Positions 1-5,975 of a DNA stretch of 7,759 nt are shown in pieces. The notes under the pieces are model-generated. The model saw nothing but the letters and a program-made list of their open reading frames with translations, searched no databases and had not been told where the DNA came from. The DNA is from Sulfitobacter sp. GTDB lineage: Bacteria > Pseudomonadota > Alphaproteobacteria > Rhodobacterales > Rhodobacteraceae. How positions within the stretch are numbered: the first letter of the stretch is position 1; every line of letters begins with the position of its first letter. The stretch spans positions 1 to 7,759 of the forward strand of contig JAGXHC010000223.1 in assembly GCA_024636405.1 (NCBI GenBank). The letters run 5' to 3'. The position numbers were made by a program, and so were the translations under genes.

Positions 1-1
1 C

Positions 2-592
2 GGCGTGCCGCTGGGGTTTATCGCAGCCCTGCGCCCCGGAAGCATTCTTGACACGGTGACAATGGTTTTTGCGGTCTCCGGCCTGTCAATGCCACAGTTC
101 TGGCTGGGGCTTTTGATGATGTACTTTTTTGCCCTGCAATTTGGCTGGTTGCCCAGCTTCGGCTATGGCGGCGGAGATTTGAAATATCTGATCCTGCCGG
201 CGATCACGCTGGGGGTTACGCCGCTGGCACTGCTTGCGCGCACCACGCGCGCTGGGGTGCTGGAGATCATGAATGAAGATTTCATTCGCACCGCCCATTC
301 AAAGGGGATGAGCAACGCGCGCGTCATCCGCTGGCATCTGCTGCGCAATGTCATGGTGCTGGTCGTGACGACAATCGGTTTGCAATTCGGATCGATGATG
401 GGACAGGCCGTGGTGATTGAAAAGCTGTTTGCGTGGCCGGGTATCGGCCTGTTGCTTGTGGACAGTGTCGCCGTGCGTGACATTCCCGTGGTGCAGGGCA
501 CGATATTGGTGATCGTGGTTTGGTTTCTGGTGATCAACACGTTTGTCGACATCATTTATGCGGCCATCGACCCAAGGATCAAACAGACATGA
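2..592 (+). CDS. ABC peptide-type importer, permease 1 (DppB/OppB family), 5' partial
   Basis: This is the C-terminal part of an inner-membrane permease of the dipeptide/oligopeptide/nickel ABC importer family (DppB-like); the family usually has about 300-340 residues and about 196 are visible here. The frame is open to the window edge, so the GTG at base 5 is internal and not a start. Several hydrophobic membrane segments are present. The cytoplasmic EAA coupling loop that contacts the ATPases lies at about residues 91-115 counted from base 5 (EDFIRTAHSKG, then an HLLRN end). After it comes the family-typical segment with FAWPGIG, and the protein ends in AAIDPRIKQT, which is also normal for DppB proteins. 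Its TGA overlaps the next ATG by four bases. The family is certain; the substrate (peptide, glutathione, nickel or other) cannot be read from the sequence. Confidence 0.93.
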   Translation, partial: GVPLGFIAALRPGSILDTVTMVFAVSGLSMPQFWLGLLMMYFFALQFGWLPSFGYGGGDLKYLILPAITLGVTPLALLARTTRAGVLEIMNEDFIRTAHSKGMSNARVIRWHLLRNVMVLVVTTIGLQFGSMMGQAVVIEKLFAWPGIGLLLVDSVAVRDIPVVQGTILVIVVWFLVINTFVDIIYAAIDPRIKQT

Positions 593-1413
593 GAGGTTTC
601 AATTTCAACCTCTGGTTTGGGAGCTTCCTGACGCTTGTTGTTGTGGTCGGCGCGGTGTTTGCGCCCCTGCTGACCTCGATTGATCCGGTCTTTGATGCCA
701 ACCTGATGAACGCAGAACTGCCGCCTGACGGCGAATTTTGGTTCGGCACCGATGAACAGGGGCGTGATATCTTTACCCGTGTTCTCTATGGCGCGCGGAT
801 ATCGCTGACTGTCGGGGTGGTAAGCCAGATCATCAATTCGGTCATTGGATTGGCTCTTGGGATCTCGGCGGCCTATTGGGGCGGTTGGTGGGACGATCTG
901 GTGAACGGATTGACCAATGTAATGCTGGCAATCCCATCGCTGATCTTTGCGCTGGCGATTATGGCGATCCTCGGGCCGGGCCTGATGAGTTTGCTGATCG
1001 CGTTGGGATTGACGAACTGGTCCTGGACCTGCCGCATCGCGCGGTCCTCGACGCTGTCTTTGAAGGGGCAGGGGTACGTTCAGGCGGCGCAGACGCTGGG
1101 CTATGGCGATATTCGTATCATGGCGACGCAACTCTTGCCAAATATGGTCGGGCCGATCCTTGTGATTTCGACGCTGGGGATCGGTGCTGCGGTATTGGCC
1201 GAGGCCGCACTATCGTTTCTTGGTCTGGGCATCCGTCCGCCATTTCCAAGCTGGGGCAGCATGTTGACCAACGCGCGCGAGTTGATCGCGATAGCACCCT
1301 GGGCCACGATCTTTCCCGGACTGGCAATTTTTGTCACTGTCCTTGGCTTCAACTTGTTGGGTGACGGGCTGCGCGATTATCTGGACCCCCACATGAGGTC
1401 GCGCGAGCAATGA
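589..1413 (+). CDS. ABC peptide-type importer, permease 2 (DppC/OppC family)
   Basis: Second permease subunit, 274 residues, pairing with the upstream permease to form the membrane channel. I start it at ATG 589, which overlaps the preceding TGA (ATGA) and has AAGGA at 574-578 about ten bases upstream. An in-frame GTG at 520 would run deep into the upstream gene and is unlikely. An N-terminal hydrophobic helix spans about residues 9-28. The DppC hallmark GTDEQGRD is at 53-60 and leads into the transport domain. The EAA loop is at about 163-185 (YVQAAQTLGYGD to LLPN), and the family-typical EAALSFLGLG is at 205-214. The C-terminus, GDGLRDYLDPHMR, is standard. Its stop overlaps the next start by four bases. 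Complete and intact; the substrate is unknown. Confidence 0.95.
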   Translation: MRGFNFNLWFGSFLTLVVVVGAVFAPLLTSIDPVFDANLMNAELPPDGEFWFGTDEQGRDIFTRVLYGARISLTVGVVSQIINSVIGLALGISAAYWGGWWDDLVNGLTNVMLAIPSLIFALAIMAILGPGLMSLLIALGLTNWSWTCRIARSSTLSLKGQGYVQAAQTLGYGDIRIMATQLLPNMVGPILVISTLGIGAAVLAEAALSFLGLGIRPPFPSWGSMLTNARELIAIAPWATIFPGLAIFVTVLGFNLLGDGLRDYLDPHMRSREQ

Positions 1414-2345
1414 GCGAAACGCCCCTTCTGGAGTTGAAAGGTTTGCACGTCGGAATTCCCGCGCGTCACAAAACGTTTGAAATCGTGAATGATGTCAGTT
1501 TTGCCATCATGCCGGGCGAAGCGTTTGGCCTTGTTGGCGAAAGCGGGTCCGGCAAAAGCCTGACGGCGCTGTCGATGATCCGTTTGCTGAAAAAACCGCT
1601 TAAGGTAACCGCGGGTGAGATATTGTTCAAGGGGGATGATCTGCGCGGGCTGACAGACCGCGCCATGCGCAGGCTGCGCGGCAACCGGATTGCAATGATC
1701 TTTCAAGAGCCGATGACGGCGCTGAACCCGCTTAAAACCGTGGGCCGCCAGATTGCAGAGATGTTTGTGCTGCATCAGGGCAAAAGCTGGGCTGAGGCGC
1801 AGAAGATGGCGATTGCGGCCCTTGCGGATGTAAAAGTGCCAGCACCTGAAGAACGGGTGCGCGCCTATCCTTTCCAGATGTCGGGGGGCATGCGACAGCG
1901 TGTGATGATCGCCATCGCGCTTGCTTGTGACCCCGATCTGCTGATCGCGGATGAACCGACGACGGCGCTGGATGTGACGGTGCAGGACGAGGTGCTGAAA
2001 CTGATCGCAGAGCTATGTTCGGCGCGCGGCACCGCCGTTTTGCTGATTTCCCATGACCTTGGGGTGATCGCCAATATGTGCCAGCGCGTCGGCGTCATGT
2101 ATTCCGGTCGGCTGGTGGAAGAACGCGATACCTACGATCTGTTCGCAAATCCACAGCATCCCTATACGAAGGGGCTGTTGGGGGCCTTGCCCCGGCTGGG
2201 ATCGCGACATGGTGCGGCAGGACGCCAGCGGCTGGTGGATATCGACAGCCTGATCGCGGACAAAACGACCCTGCTGGAAGAATTCTATTTCGAGCCGCGC
2301 CACCCAACGCGCAACCCGCGGCTTCGGGCAGGCGGTGCGCCATGA
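1410..2345 (+). CDS. ABC peptide-type importer, ATPase 1 (DppD/OppD family)
   Basis: Cytoplasmic ATPase of 311 residues that would form a heterodimer with the next gene product and drive import by ATP hydrolysis. All core motifs are present: Walker A GESGSGKS (43-50), Q-loop Gln99, signature SGGMRQR (158-164), Walker B LLIADE (177-182), D-loop ALD and switch His215. The HPYTKGLL segment (250-257), typical of DppD/OppD proteins, follows. The C-terminal extension is unusual: members of this family generally carry a cysteine-containing CxFxxRC-type motif there, but no cysteine occurs after Cys224 and the tail is polar and divergent. ATG 1410 overlaps the upstream TGA; only a weak GAGG (1395-1398) precedes it, consistent with coupled translation. 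Confidence 0.94.
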   Translation: MSETPLLELKGLHVGIPARHKTFEIVNDVSFAIMPGEAFGLVGESGSGKSLTALSMIRLLKKPLKVTAGEILFKGDDLRGLTDRAMRRLRGNRIAMIFQEPMTALNPLKTVGRQIAEMFVLHQGKSWAEAQKMAIAALADVKVPAPEERVRAYPFQMSGGMRQRVMIAIALACDPDLLIADEPTTALDVTVQDEVLKLIAELCSARGTAVLLISHDLGVIANMCQRVGVMYSGRLVEERDTYDLFANPQHPYTKGLLGALPRLGSRHGAAGRQRLVDIDSLIADKTTLLEEFYFEPRHPTRNPRLRAGGAP

Positions 2346-3313
2346 TAGACACCGTGACCAACCCCATTCTGGATATCCGCGACCTTCACGTGCATTTCCC
2401 GATAGGAGGCCAGTTTCTGACCCGCAACAAGCGTACCCTGCATGCAGTGAGCGGTGTTGATTTGTCATTGGCAGAGGGGGAGTGCCTGTCCATCGTCGGA
2501 GAATCCGGATGCGGGAAATCAACGACGGCACTGGCGGTCATGGGGTTGCAGGAACCGACCTCGGGAGACATCCTTTTTGAGGGGGCATCCATTATTGGTG
2601 AAAACGCACCTGATCGCATGGACCGCGCCCGTATCGCGCAGATGGTATTTCAGGACCCCTACGCGTCGTTGAACCCGCGCCAGACGGTGTATCGTTCATT
2701 GGCCGCACCTTTGCGACTTCATGGCACCACATCAAAGAGCGAAGTGGATGACCGGGTCGAGGATATTCTCAAGAAGGTTGATCTGCGCCCGGAACACGCA
2801 GCCCGGTATCCGCACGAGTTTTCGGGCGGTCAGCGGCAGCGCATCGGGATTGCGCGGGCTCTGGTGCTGAATCCGCGTATCCTGATGCTGGACGAACCTG
2901 TGTCGGCGCTTGATGTGTCGGTGCGCGCGCAGATCATCAATCTGCTGCTGGATCTGCAAGAGGATATGTCGCTTTCCTTTGTGATGATCAGTCACGATCT
3001 TGGCGTCGTTGAACATATGAGCGACCGGGTCGCGGTGATGTATTTCGGGCAGATTGTCGAACTTGGCCCGTGGAATGCGATTTTTGCGCGCCCGACACAC
3101 CCCTATACCCGCAAGCTGATTGAAACCATACCGGACTCGGACGCGGTGCTGCATCCTGACCGGGAGGTTGCGATTGGCGCAGATACCCCGCCGCCAGCGG
3201 GGTACCGGTTCCATCCGGAAACTGTCGGACGTCCTGACGTCTATGCAGAACCCGAACCCTCGGAACTGGTCGAAGTCGCTCCGGGACATGTGGTGCGTTG
3301 TCAGCCTGTCTGA
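2342..3313 (+). CDS. ABC peptide-type importer, ATPase 2 (DppF/OppF family)
   Basis: Second ATPase, 323 residues. The chosen start, ATG 2342, overlaps the upstream TGA and gives a normal N-terminus (ILDIRDLHVHFP). A longer in-frame reading from 2078 would overlap ATPase 1 by more than 260 bases and is rejected. Motifs: Walker A GESGCGKS (53-60), Q-loop Gln104, signature FSGGQRQR (160-167), Walker B ILMLDE (180-185) and switch His218. HPYTRKL (253-259) matches the family. The C-terminal oligopeptide-transporter domain is recognisable (PPPAGYRFHPE, then VAPGHVVRC), but the usual cysteines of this segment are replaced (GYRFHPE where GCRFHPRC is expected), leaving only Cys320. This is the last gene of the operon. 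No clear rho-independent terminator follows. Confidence 0.94.
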   Translation: MIDTVTNPILDIRDLHVHFPIGGQFLTRNKRTLHAVSGVDLSLAEGECLSIVGESGCGKSTTALAVMGLQEPTSGDILFEGASIIGENAPDRMDRARIAQMVFQDPYASLNPRQTVYRSLAAPLRLHGTTSKSEVDDRVEDILKKVDLRPEHAARYPHEFSGGQRQRIGIARALVLNPRILMLDEPVSALDVSVRAQIINLLLDLQEDMSLSFVMISHDLGVVEHMSDRVAVMYFGQIVELGPWNAIFARPTHPYTRKLIETIPDSDAVLHPDREVAIGADTPPPAGYRFHPETVGRPDVYAEPEPSELVEVAPGHVVRCQPV

Positions 3314-3314
3314 T

Positions 3315-3335
3315 GGGCGGCGTGGGGTGGGCGGG
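3315..3335 (+). other. G-quadruplex motif just after the transporter operon
   Basis: Four G-tracts (3315-3317, 3324-3327, 3329-3331, 3333-3335) are separated by loops of 6, 1 and 1 bases. This meets the standard G3+N1-7 definition. It starts two bases after the ATPase 2 stop and is on the sense strand, so the operon mRNA would carry it. The motif is seen directly; folding and function are inference. Confidence 0.6.
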
Positions 3336-3376
3336 TATCTAACGCGCTGAGATGTGAGGCATTTTCGATCCGGGGG

Positions 3377-3398
3377 CAGGCCGCTGGGGATTGGCCTG
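3377..3398 (+). other. Short hairpin in the intergenic region downstream of the transporter operon
   Basis: CAGGCC (3377-3382) and GGCCTG (3393-3398) form a perfect 6-bp stem with a 10-base loop. No T-run follows on the plus strand, so it is not a canonical intrinsic terminator. It is the only clear stem seen in the roughly 200-base gap between the transporter operon and the tRNA gene (3314-3514), which otherwise holds only the G-quadruplex motif and no convincing ORF. Confidence 0.3.
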
Positions 3399-3514
3399 TG
3401 AACGTTGGAGATGCCGTGGCTGGTTCAGTTTGGATAGTTGCACTTCGTTTTCTGGATGGCCCGGATATGGCTTACCAAAGCACGACGATGTATAAACGTT
3501 GATGCAAAAATGAG

Positions 3515-3598
3515 TGGTGGGCGACCCAGGAATCGAACCTGGCGTGCGTCTCCGCGAGGGAGTTACAGTCCCCTGCCACACCTTGCGGCCTGTCGCCC
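3515..3598 (-). tRNA. tRNA-Tyr (anticodon GTA)
   Basis: An 84-base type II tRNA including an encoded 3' CCA (3515-3517 on the plus strand). Acceptor arms GGGCGAC and GTCGCCC pair perfectly (7 bp). The D arm is GCC/GGC with GG in the loop. The anticodon stem closes loop CTGTAAC, giving anticodon GTA (plus-strand 3564-3566), which is tyrosine. The long variable arm of 14 bases contains a GCG-GAGA-CGC hairpin, expected for bacterial tRNA-Tyr. The T arm CCAGG-TTCGATT-CCTGG is canonical, the discriminator is A, and the first pair is G1-C72 as in bacterial tRNA-Tyr. It lies divergent to rlmB. Confidence 0.97.
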
Positions 3599-3635
3599 AC
3601 ACAGCCCCGCGCATTGCGCTGGACGTGGAGGCGTG

Positions 3636-3662
3636 ATTACAAGCGGTCCTGACAAGCGTCAA
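3636..3662 (-). promoter_or_regulatory. Probable sigma-70-type promoter of tRNA-Tyr
   Basis: On the minus strand, TTGACG (plus-strand 3657-3662) matches the -35 consensus at five of six bases and is preceded by C, as in many alphaproteobacterial stable-RNA promoters. TGTAAT (3636-3641) matches the -10 consensus at five of six. The spacer of 15 bases is shorter than the ideal 17, which lowers confidence. Transcription would begin near 3629, giving a leader of about 30 bases before the mature tRNA. Confidence 0.45.
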
Positions 3663-3713
3663 GGCGAAATTCGGCGCAAACGCACAACGGCATGGACGGG
3701 CAGGAGCAGGGCG

Positions 3714-4490
3714 ATGAAAAAACCCAAGTGGGTGGTTCAGAAAGAACAGGACAAGAAGGTGGAAGCGGCGCTGACTGTGTGGCTGTTTGGCCTGCACGCG
3801 GTGCGCGATGCCTTGATGAACCCAGAGCGCGAAAAGCTGCATCTGATGGTGACGCCAAATGCGCAGGCCAAGCTGGAAGACGCCATCGTGGCGGCGGGCG
3901 TGACGCCCGAAGTTGTCGATCCGCGCAAGTTCCGCCCGCCGCTTGACCCCAACTCCGTGCACCAGGGTGCCGTGCTGGAGGTCAAACCGCTGAACTGGGG
4001 CAAGCTTGAGGATGTCTGTATTGGCGCCGAAGCGCCGCGCGTACTGCTGCTGGACCGTGTGACGGACCCCCATAACGTCGGTGCGATCTTGCGGTCTGCT
4101 GAGGTGCTGGGTGCGTCTGCCGTGATCGGGACGCGGCATCACTCCGCGCCCGAGACAGGATCGCTGGCCAAATCCGCCAGCGGCGCACTGGAACGTCAGC
4201 CATACCTGCGCGTGCGCAATCTGGCGGATGCCATCCGCAGCCTTCAGGATATGGGTTATCTGGTGCTGGGGCTGGACGGAGAGGCCGAACAGACCATCGA
4301 GGCCGCGGTGGAGGGGCGGCGCGACCGCCCTGTTGCGCTGGTGCTTGGGGCCGAAGGTCCGGGCCTGCGCGAGAAGACCCGCGAAACGGTCGATGCGCTG
4401 GTACGAATTGACGCATCCGGGCAATTTGGCTCGCTCAATGTCTCAAATGCTGCGGCGATTGCCCTATATGCGTCCAGAGCACACGCATAG
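3714..4490 (+). CDS. rlmB: 23S rRNA (guanosine-2'-O)-methyltransferase RlmB, SpoU/TrmH family
   Basis: A 258-residue SPOUT-class methyltransferase. RlmB of E. coli (about 243 residues) 2'-O-methylates G2251 in the peptidyl-transferase P-loop of 23S rRNA, using S-adenosylmethionine. ATG 3714 is chosen because AGGAG (3702-3706) sits seven bases upstream; an upstream in-frame start at 3438 would read across the tRNA gene. A lysine-rich N-terminal tail (1-20) precedes the substrate-binding domain (about 23-93, starting WLFGLHAVRDAL). The catalytic SpoU domain has motif 1 (DPHNVGAILRSAE, 118-130), motif 2 (LGAEGPGL, 211-218) and motif 3 (GSLNVSNAAAIALY, 239-252), forming the trefoil-knot cofactor site. 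RlmB is preferred over other SpoU members because of the N-terminal domain. It is probably co-transcribed with the zinc-ribbon gene, whose start lies 11 bases after its stop. Confidence 0.92.
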   Translation: MKKPKWVVQKEQDKKVEAALTVWLFGLHAVRDALMNPEREKLHLMVTPNAQAKLEDAIVAAGVTPEVVDPRKFRPPLDPNSVHQGAVLEVKPLNWGKLEDVCIGAEAPRVLLLDRVTDPHNVGAILRSAEVLGASAVIGTRHHSAPETGSLAKSASGALERQPYLRVRNLADAIRSLQDMGYLVLGLDGEAEQTIEAAVEGRRDRPVALVLGAEGPGLREKTRETVDALVRIDASGQFGSLNVSNAAAIALYASRAHA

Positions 4491-4491
4491 C

Positions 4492-4504
4492 GGAGACCGC
4501 CATA
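4492..4504 (+). promoter_or_regulatory. Shine-Dalgarno site and ATA start codon of the zinc-ribbon gene
   Basis: GGAG (4492-4495) stands six bases before ATA (4502-4504), the ideal distance for a start codon. No ATG, GTG or TTG lies in frame between the upstream stop (TGA at 4409) and GTG 4553, and that GTG has no Shine-Dalgarno sequence and would delete the first CxxC pair. The arrangement therefore points to ATA as the initiator. Confidence 0.6.
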
Positions 4505-4816
4505 ACCTATCCGACAAAGATCGCAACATGTTGCCACTGCGGCAGCAAAGCCGTGCTGCGGCTGGATCGCGCGCGCCATGAGCTGGCCTGTGCCCGGTGT
4601 GGTGCGCCCCTGCGCAACCTCAAGAGATTGCCCACAGAGCCCGCCCTACGCCCCGCAGTGAGCCATCAGCCGACAGTGAGCCGCGCTGTGCCTGCGGCCC
4701 CACCTTTATCGAAGCCGCGAAAAACAAAGGGTATGCGACGCAAAACATGGTTCAGTTCGCGGTTCAGGGACATTGCGGAAGATGTCATCGACGCGGTGGA
4801 AGACATCTTTGACTGA
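4502..4816 (+). CDS. Small zinc-ribbon protein, probable non-standard ATA start
   Basis: A predicted 104-residue protein. From the ATA the reading is TYPTKIATCCHCG, followed by a second pair, giving Cys10-x2-Cys13 and Cys30-x2-Cys33, a typical four-cysteine zinc ribbon. A proline- and basic-rich linker follows (about 40-82), then an acidic amphipathic C-terminal helix (RDIAEDVIDAVEDIFD). I recall similar small hypothetical proteins in other Rhodobacteraceae, with an N-terminus like MTYPTKIATCC, but no defined function. A start at GTG 4553 would give 87 residues and remove half the metal site. The gene lies 11 bases after rlmB, suggesting translational coupling and a possible RNA- or ribosome-linked role; that role is inference only. 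Confidence 0.72.
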   Translation: MTYPTKIATCCHCGSKAVLRLDRARHELACARCGAPLRNLKRLPTEPALRPAVSHQPTVSRAVPAAPPLSKPRKTKGMRRKTWFSSRFRDIAEDVIDAVEDIFD

Positions 4817-4907
4817 TGTGCTGTCATCGGCATTATTTTGCCCAATATCGGGGCGCCCCGGTGTGCACCCCTTTGAACCTGCGCCAAAGCGCCTACCTGT
4901 AAAGTAT

Positions 4908-5000
4908 GACGCCAGGCCAGGAACGCCCGGCTGTCACCATACTGTCCCTCGTTCCATACCTTTGCGCCCCTGGCACTGCCATGGGGCGCTTTTTTCTTTT
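4908..5000 (+). ncRNA. Possible small RNA ending in the intrinsic terminator
   Basis: The 207-base gap after the zinc-ribbon gene has no convincing ORF but holds two consecutive hairpins: GGAACG (4920-4925) with CGTTCC (4950-4955), then the terminator stem at 4964-4989 with its T-run. A weak promoter-like pair lies upstream (TTGAAC 4873-4878, TGTAAA 4898-4903), but its 19-base spacer is too long to be persuasive. The segment may simply be the 3' untranslated region of rlmB and the zinc-ribbon gene, or a 3'-derived small RNA processed from it. Confidence 0.25.
4964..5000 (+). terminator. Rho-independent terminator after the rlmB/zinc-ribbon unit
   Basis: GCGCCCC (4964-4970) pairs with GGGGCGC (4983-4989). 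An inner TGGC/GCCA stem (4971-4974 with 4978-4981) closes a 3-base ACT loop, with a single bulged T at 4982. A run of six T follows (4990-4995), then C and four more T. The orientation fits termination of rlmB and the zinc-ribbon gene. There is no T-run on the minus-strand side, so it acts in one direction. Confidence 0.92.
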
Positions 5001-5024
5001 CGTGGCATCGGTTAGCGTCGCCCC

Positions 5025-5492
5025 ATGCAGTATTCCGACGCGCATCTCAAACAGATATTGACCCGGACACGGCGCATTGCGGTGGTCGGTGTCTCTGCCA
5101 ACCCGGTGCGCCCCAGCTATTTTGTGGCGCGCTATCTGGGATTGCGCGGGTTTGACGTGGTGCCGGTCAACCCACGCCATGCGGGCGAGAAAATATTGGG
5201 ACGCAGCGTGGTCGCCGGGTTGGCTGACATTGACGGGCCGGTGGACATGGTCGATATCTTTCGCCGACCGGAGGCAGTGCCGGGGATCGTCGATGAGGCA
5301 CTGGCGCTTTTTCCGGCGTTGCAGACCATCTGGATGCAGATCGGTGTGGAACACGCCGCAGCGGCCGATATTGCCGAGGCGCGCGGCGTGACGGTGGTTC
5401 AGGATCGTTGTCCGAAGATCGAATACCAGCGTCTGTTCAATGAGTTGCGCATGGGCGGATTTGCGACGGGTATCATTTCGAGCAAATTGTAA
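5025..5492 (+). CDS. CoA-binding domain protein (YccU-like, CoA_binding_2 family)
   Basis: A 155-residue cytoplasmic protein with a single Rossmann-type CoA-binding domain, similar to E. coli YccU (about 137 residues); the family's exact physiological role is not established. Visible landmarks are the nucleotide-binding start VVGVSANPVRPSYF (20-33), VNP (48-50), the WMQIGVEH strand-turn (103-110) and DRCPKIEYQRL (127-137), all family-typical. The GGFATGIISSKL ending resembles alphaproteobacterial members. ATG 5025 gives the expected N-terminus, but I see no Shine-Dalgarno sequence, and the start lies only 25 bases after the terminator T-run. Its promoter must therefore overlap the terminator, or the mRNA is leaderless or arises by read-through. 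Confidence 0.88.
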   Translation: MQYSDAHLKQILTRTRRIAVVGVSANPVRPSYFVARYLGLRGFDVVPVNPRHAGEKILGRSVVAGLADIDGPVDMVDIFRRPEAVPGIVDEALALFPALQTIWMQIGVEHAAAADIAEARGVTVVQDRCPKIEYQRLFNELRMGGFATGIISSKL

Positions 5493-5571
5493 TGCGTGCT
5501 GCGGGTGCGTGACTTTTAGCCTGTTTCGTGCCGATCTGCGGCCCTTCCCCCTGCCTGAAAGGAGCTGCGCC

Positions 5572-5631
5572 ATGCGATCTTTGATTGGTCGGATTTTGAG
5601 TGCTCTTCAGGACCGTGAAGTTGGCGAATAG
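5572..5631 (+). CDS. Possible 19-residue small ORF with strong ribosome binding site
   Basis: ATG 5572 is preceded by AAAGGAG (5558-5564) with an ideal 7-base gap, the best ribosome binding site in this window. The product would be MRSLIGRILSALQDREVGE, ending at TAG 5629-5631. Residues 3-12 could form a short amphipathic helix (Leu4, Ile5, Ile8, Leu9, Leu12 on one side; Arg2, Arg7 on the other). It lies 79 bases after the CoA-binding gene, in the same direction, and converges on hisE. I do not recognise it as a known family. It could be a real micro-protein or a chance ATG. Confidence 0.4.
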   Translation: MRSLIGRILSALQDREVGE

Positions 5632-5640
5632 GGCGGATCT

Positions 5641-5666
5641 GGGTCTGGGTGCATAGCCCGTGACCC
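5641..5666 (-). terminator. Possible hairpin at the 3' end of the his genes
   Basis: Directly after the hisE stop on the minus strand, GGGTC and GACCC (plus-strand 5662-5666 and 5641-5645) form a 5-bp stem, with an inner GGG/CCC pair block (5657-5659 with 5647-5649). No T-run follows, so if it stops transcription it is not a canonical rho-independent terminator; it may instead protect the mRNA 3' end. Confidence 0.3.
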
Positions 5667-5975
5667 TCAGTCGCGCGCAGCTTTCTCGGCGATGCCGGAT
5701 TGCGTCTGGCGGCTTTCCAGTACGGCCATGACGTCGGCCAATGGCACGTCCCGCGCGACCAGCATCACCAGCAGATGATAGAGCACATCCGCAGCCTCTG
5801 ATGTCAGCGCGGCGCGGTCGCCCTTGACCGCTTCGATGATTGCCTCGATCGCTTCTTCGCCGAATTTTTCGGCGCATTTTTCGGGCCCTTTGGCCAGCAA
5901 TTTGGCGGTCCAACTGCTGTCCGGATCTGCGCCAACGCGGGCGCGAAGGGTGGCATAAAGGTCATCAAGGGTCAT
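5667..5975 (-). CDS. hisE: Phosphoribosyl-ATP pyrophosphatase HisE
   Basis: A 102-residue cytoplasmic enzyme that converts phosphoribosyl-ATP to phosphoribosyl-AMP and pyrophosphate, the second step of histidine synthesis. It is a stand-alone HisE of normal length, not fused to HisI. The MazG-like all-alpha fold is marked by the conserved [21 protein letters not shown] (21-41) and a second metal-binding block [14 protein letters not shown] (59-72); Glu40, Glu41, Glu44, Glu60 and Asp63 are the likely magnesium ligands. The ATG overlaps the hisF TGA (ATGA, 5972-5975), and GAGG lies five bases upstream inside hisF, so it should be translated together with hisF. It is the last his gene in this cluster. 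Confidence 0.95.
   Translation of the reverse strand: MTLDDLYATLRARVGADPDSSWTAKLLAKGPEKCAEKFGEEAIEAIIEAVKGDRAALTSEAADVLYHLLVMLVARDVPLADVMAVLESRQTQSGIAEKAARD

Noticed and set aside
2078..2341. Upstream extension of ATPase 2
   Set aside because: It overlaps ATPase 1 in another frame for over 260 bases, and the encoded sequence is not ABC-like. The ATGA overlap at 2342 explains the start.
3515..3598. tRNA-Tyr as an integration site for a mobile element
   Set aside because: I found no integrase gene and no duplicated tRNA 3' end in the window.
3438..3713. In-frame upstream extension of rlmB
   Set aside because: It would be read through the antisense strand of the tRNA-Tyr gene. ATG 3714 has a good ribosome binding site and gives the family-like protein.
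4849..4860. Perfect 12-base palindrome CGGGGCGCCCCG after the zinc-ribbon gene
   Set aside because: It has no loop, so it cannot form a good hairpin by itself, and no T-run follows. Pure G/C palindromes of this size can arise by chance in such DNA.
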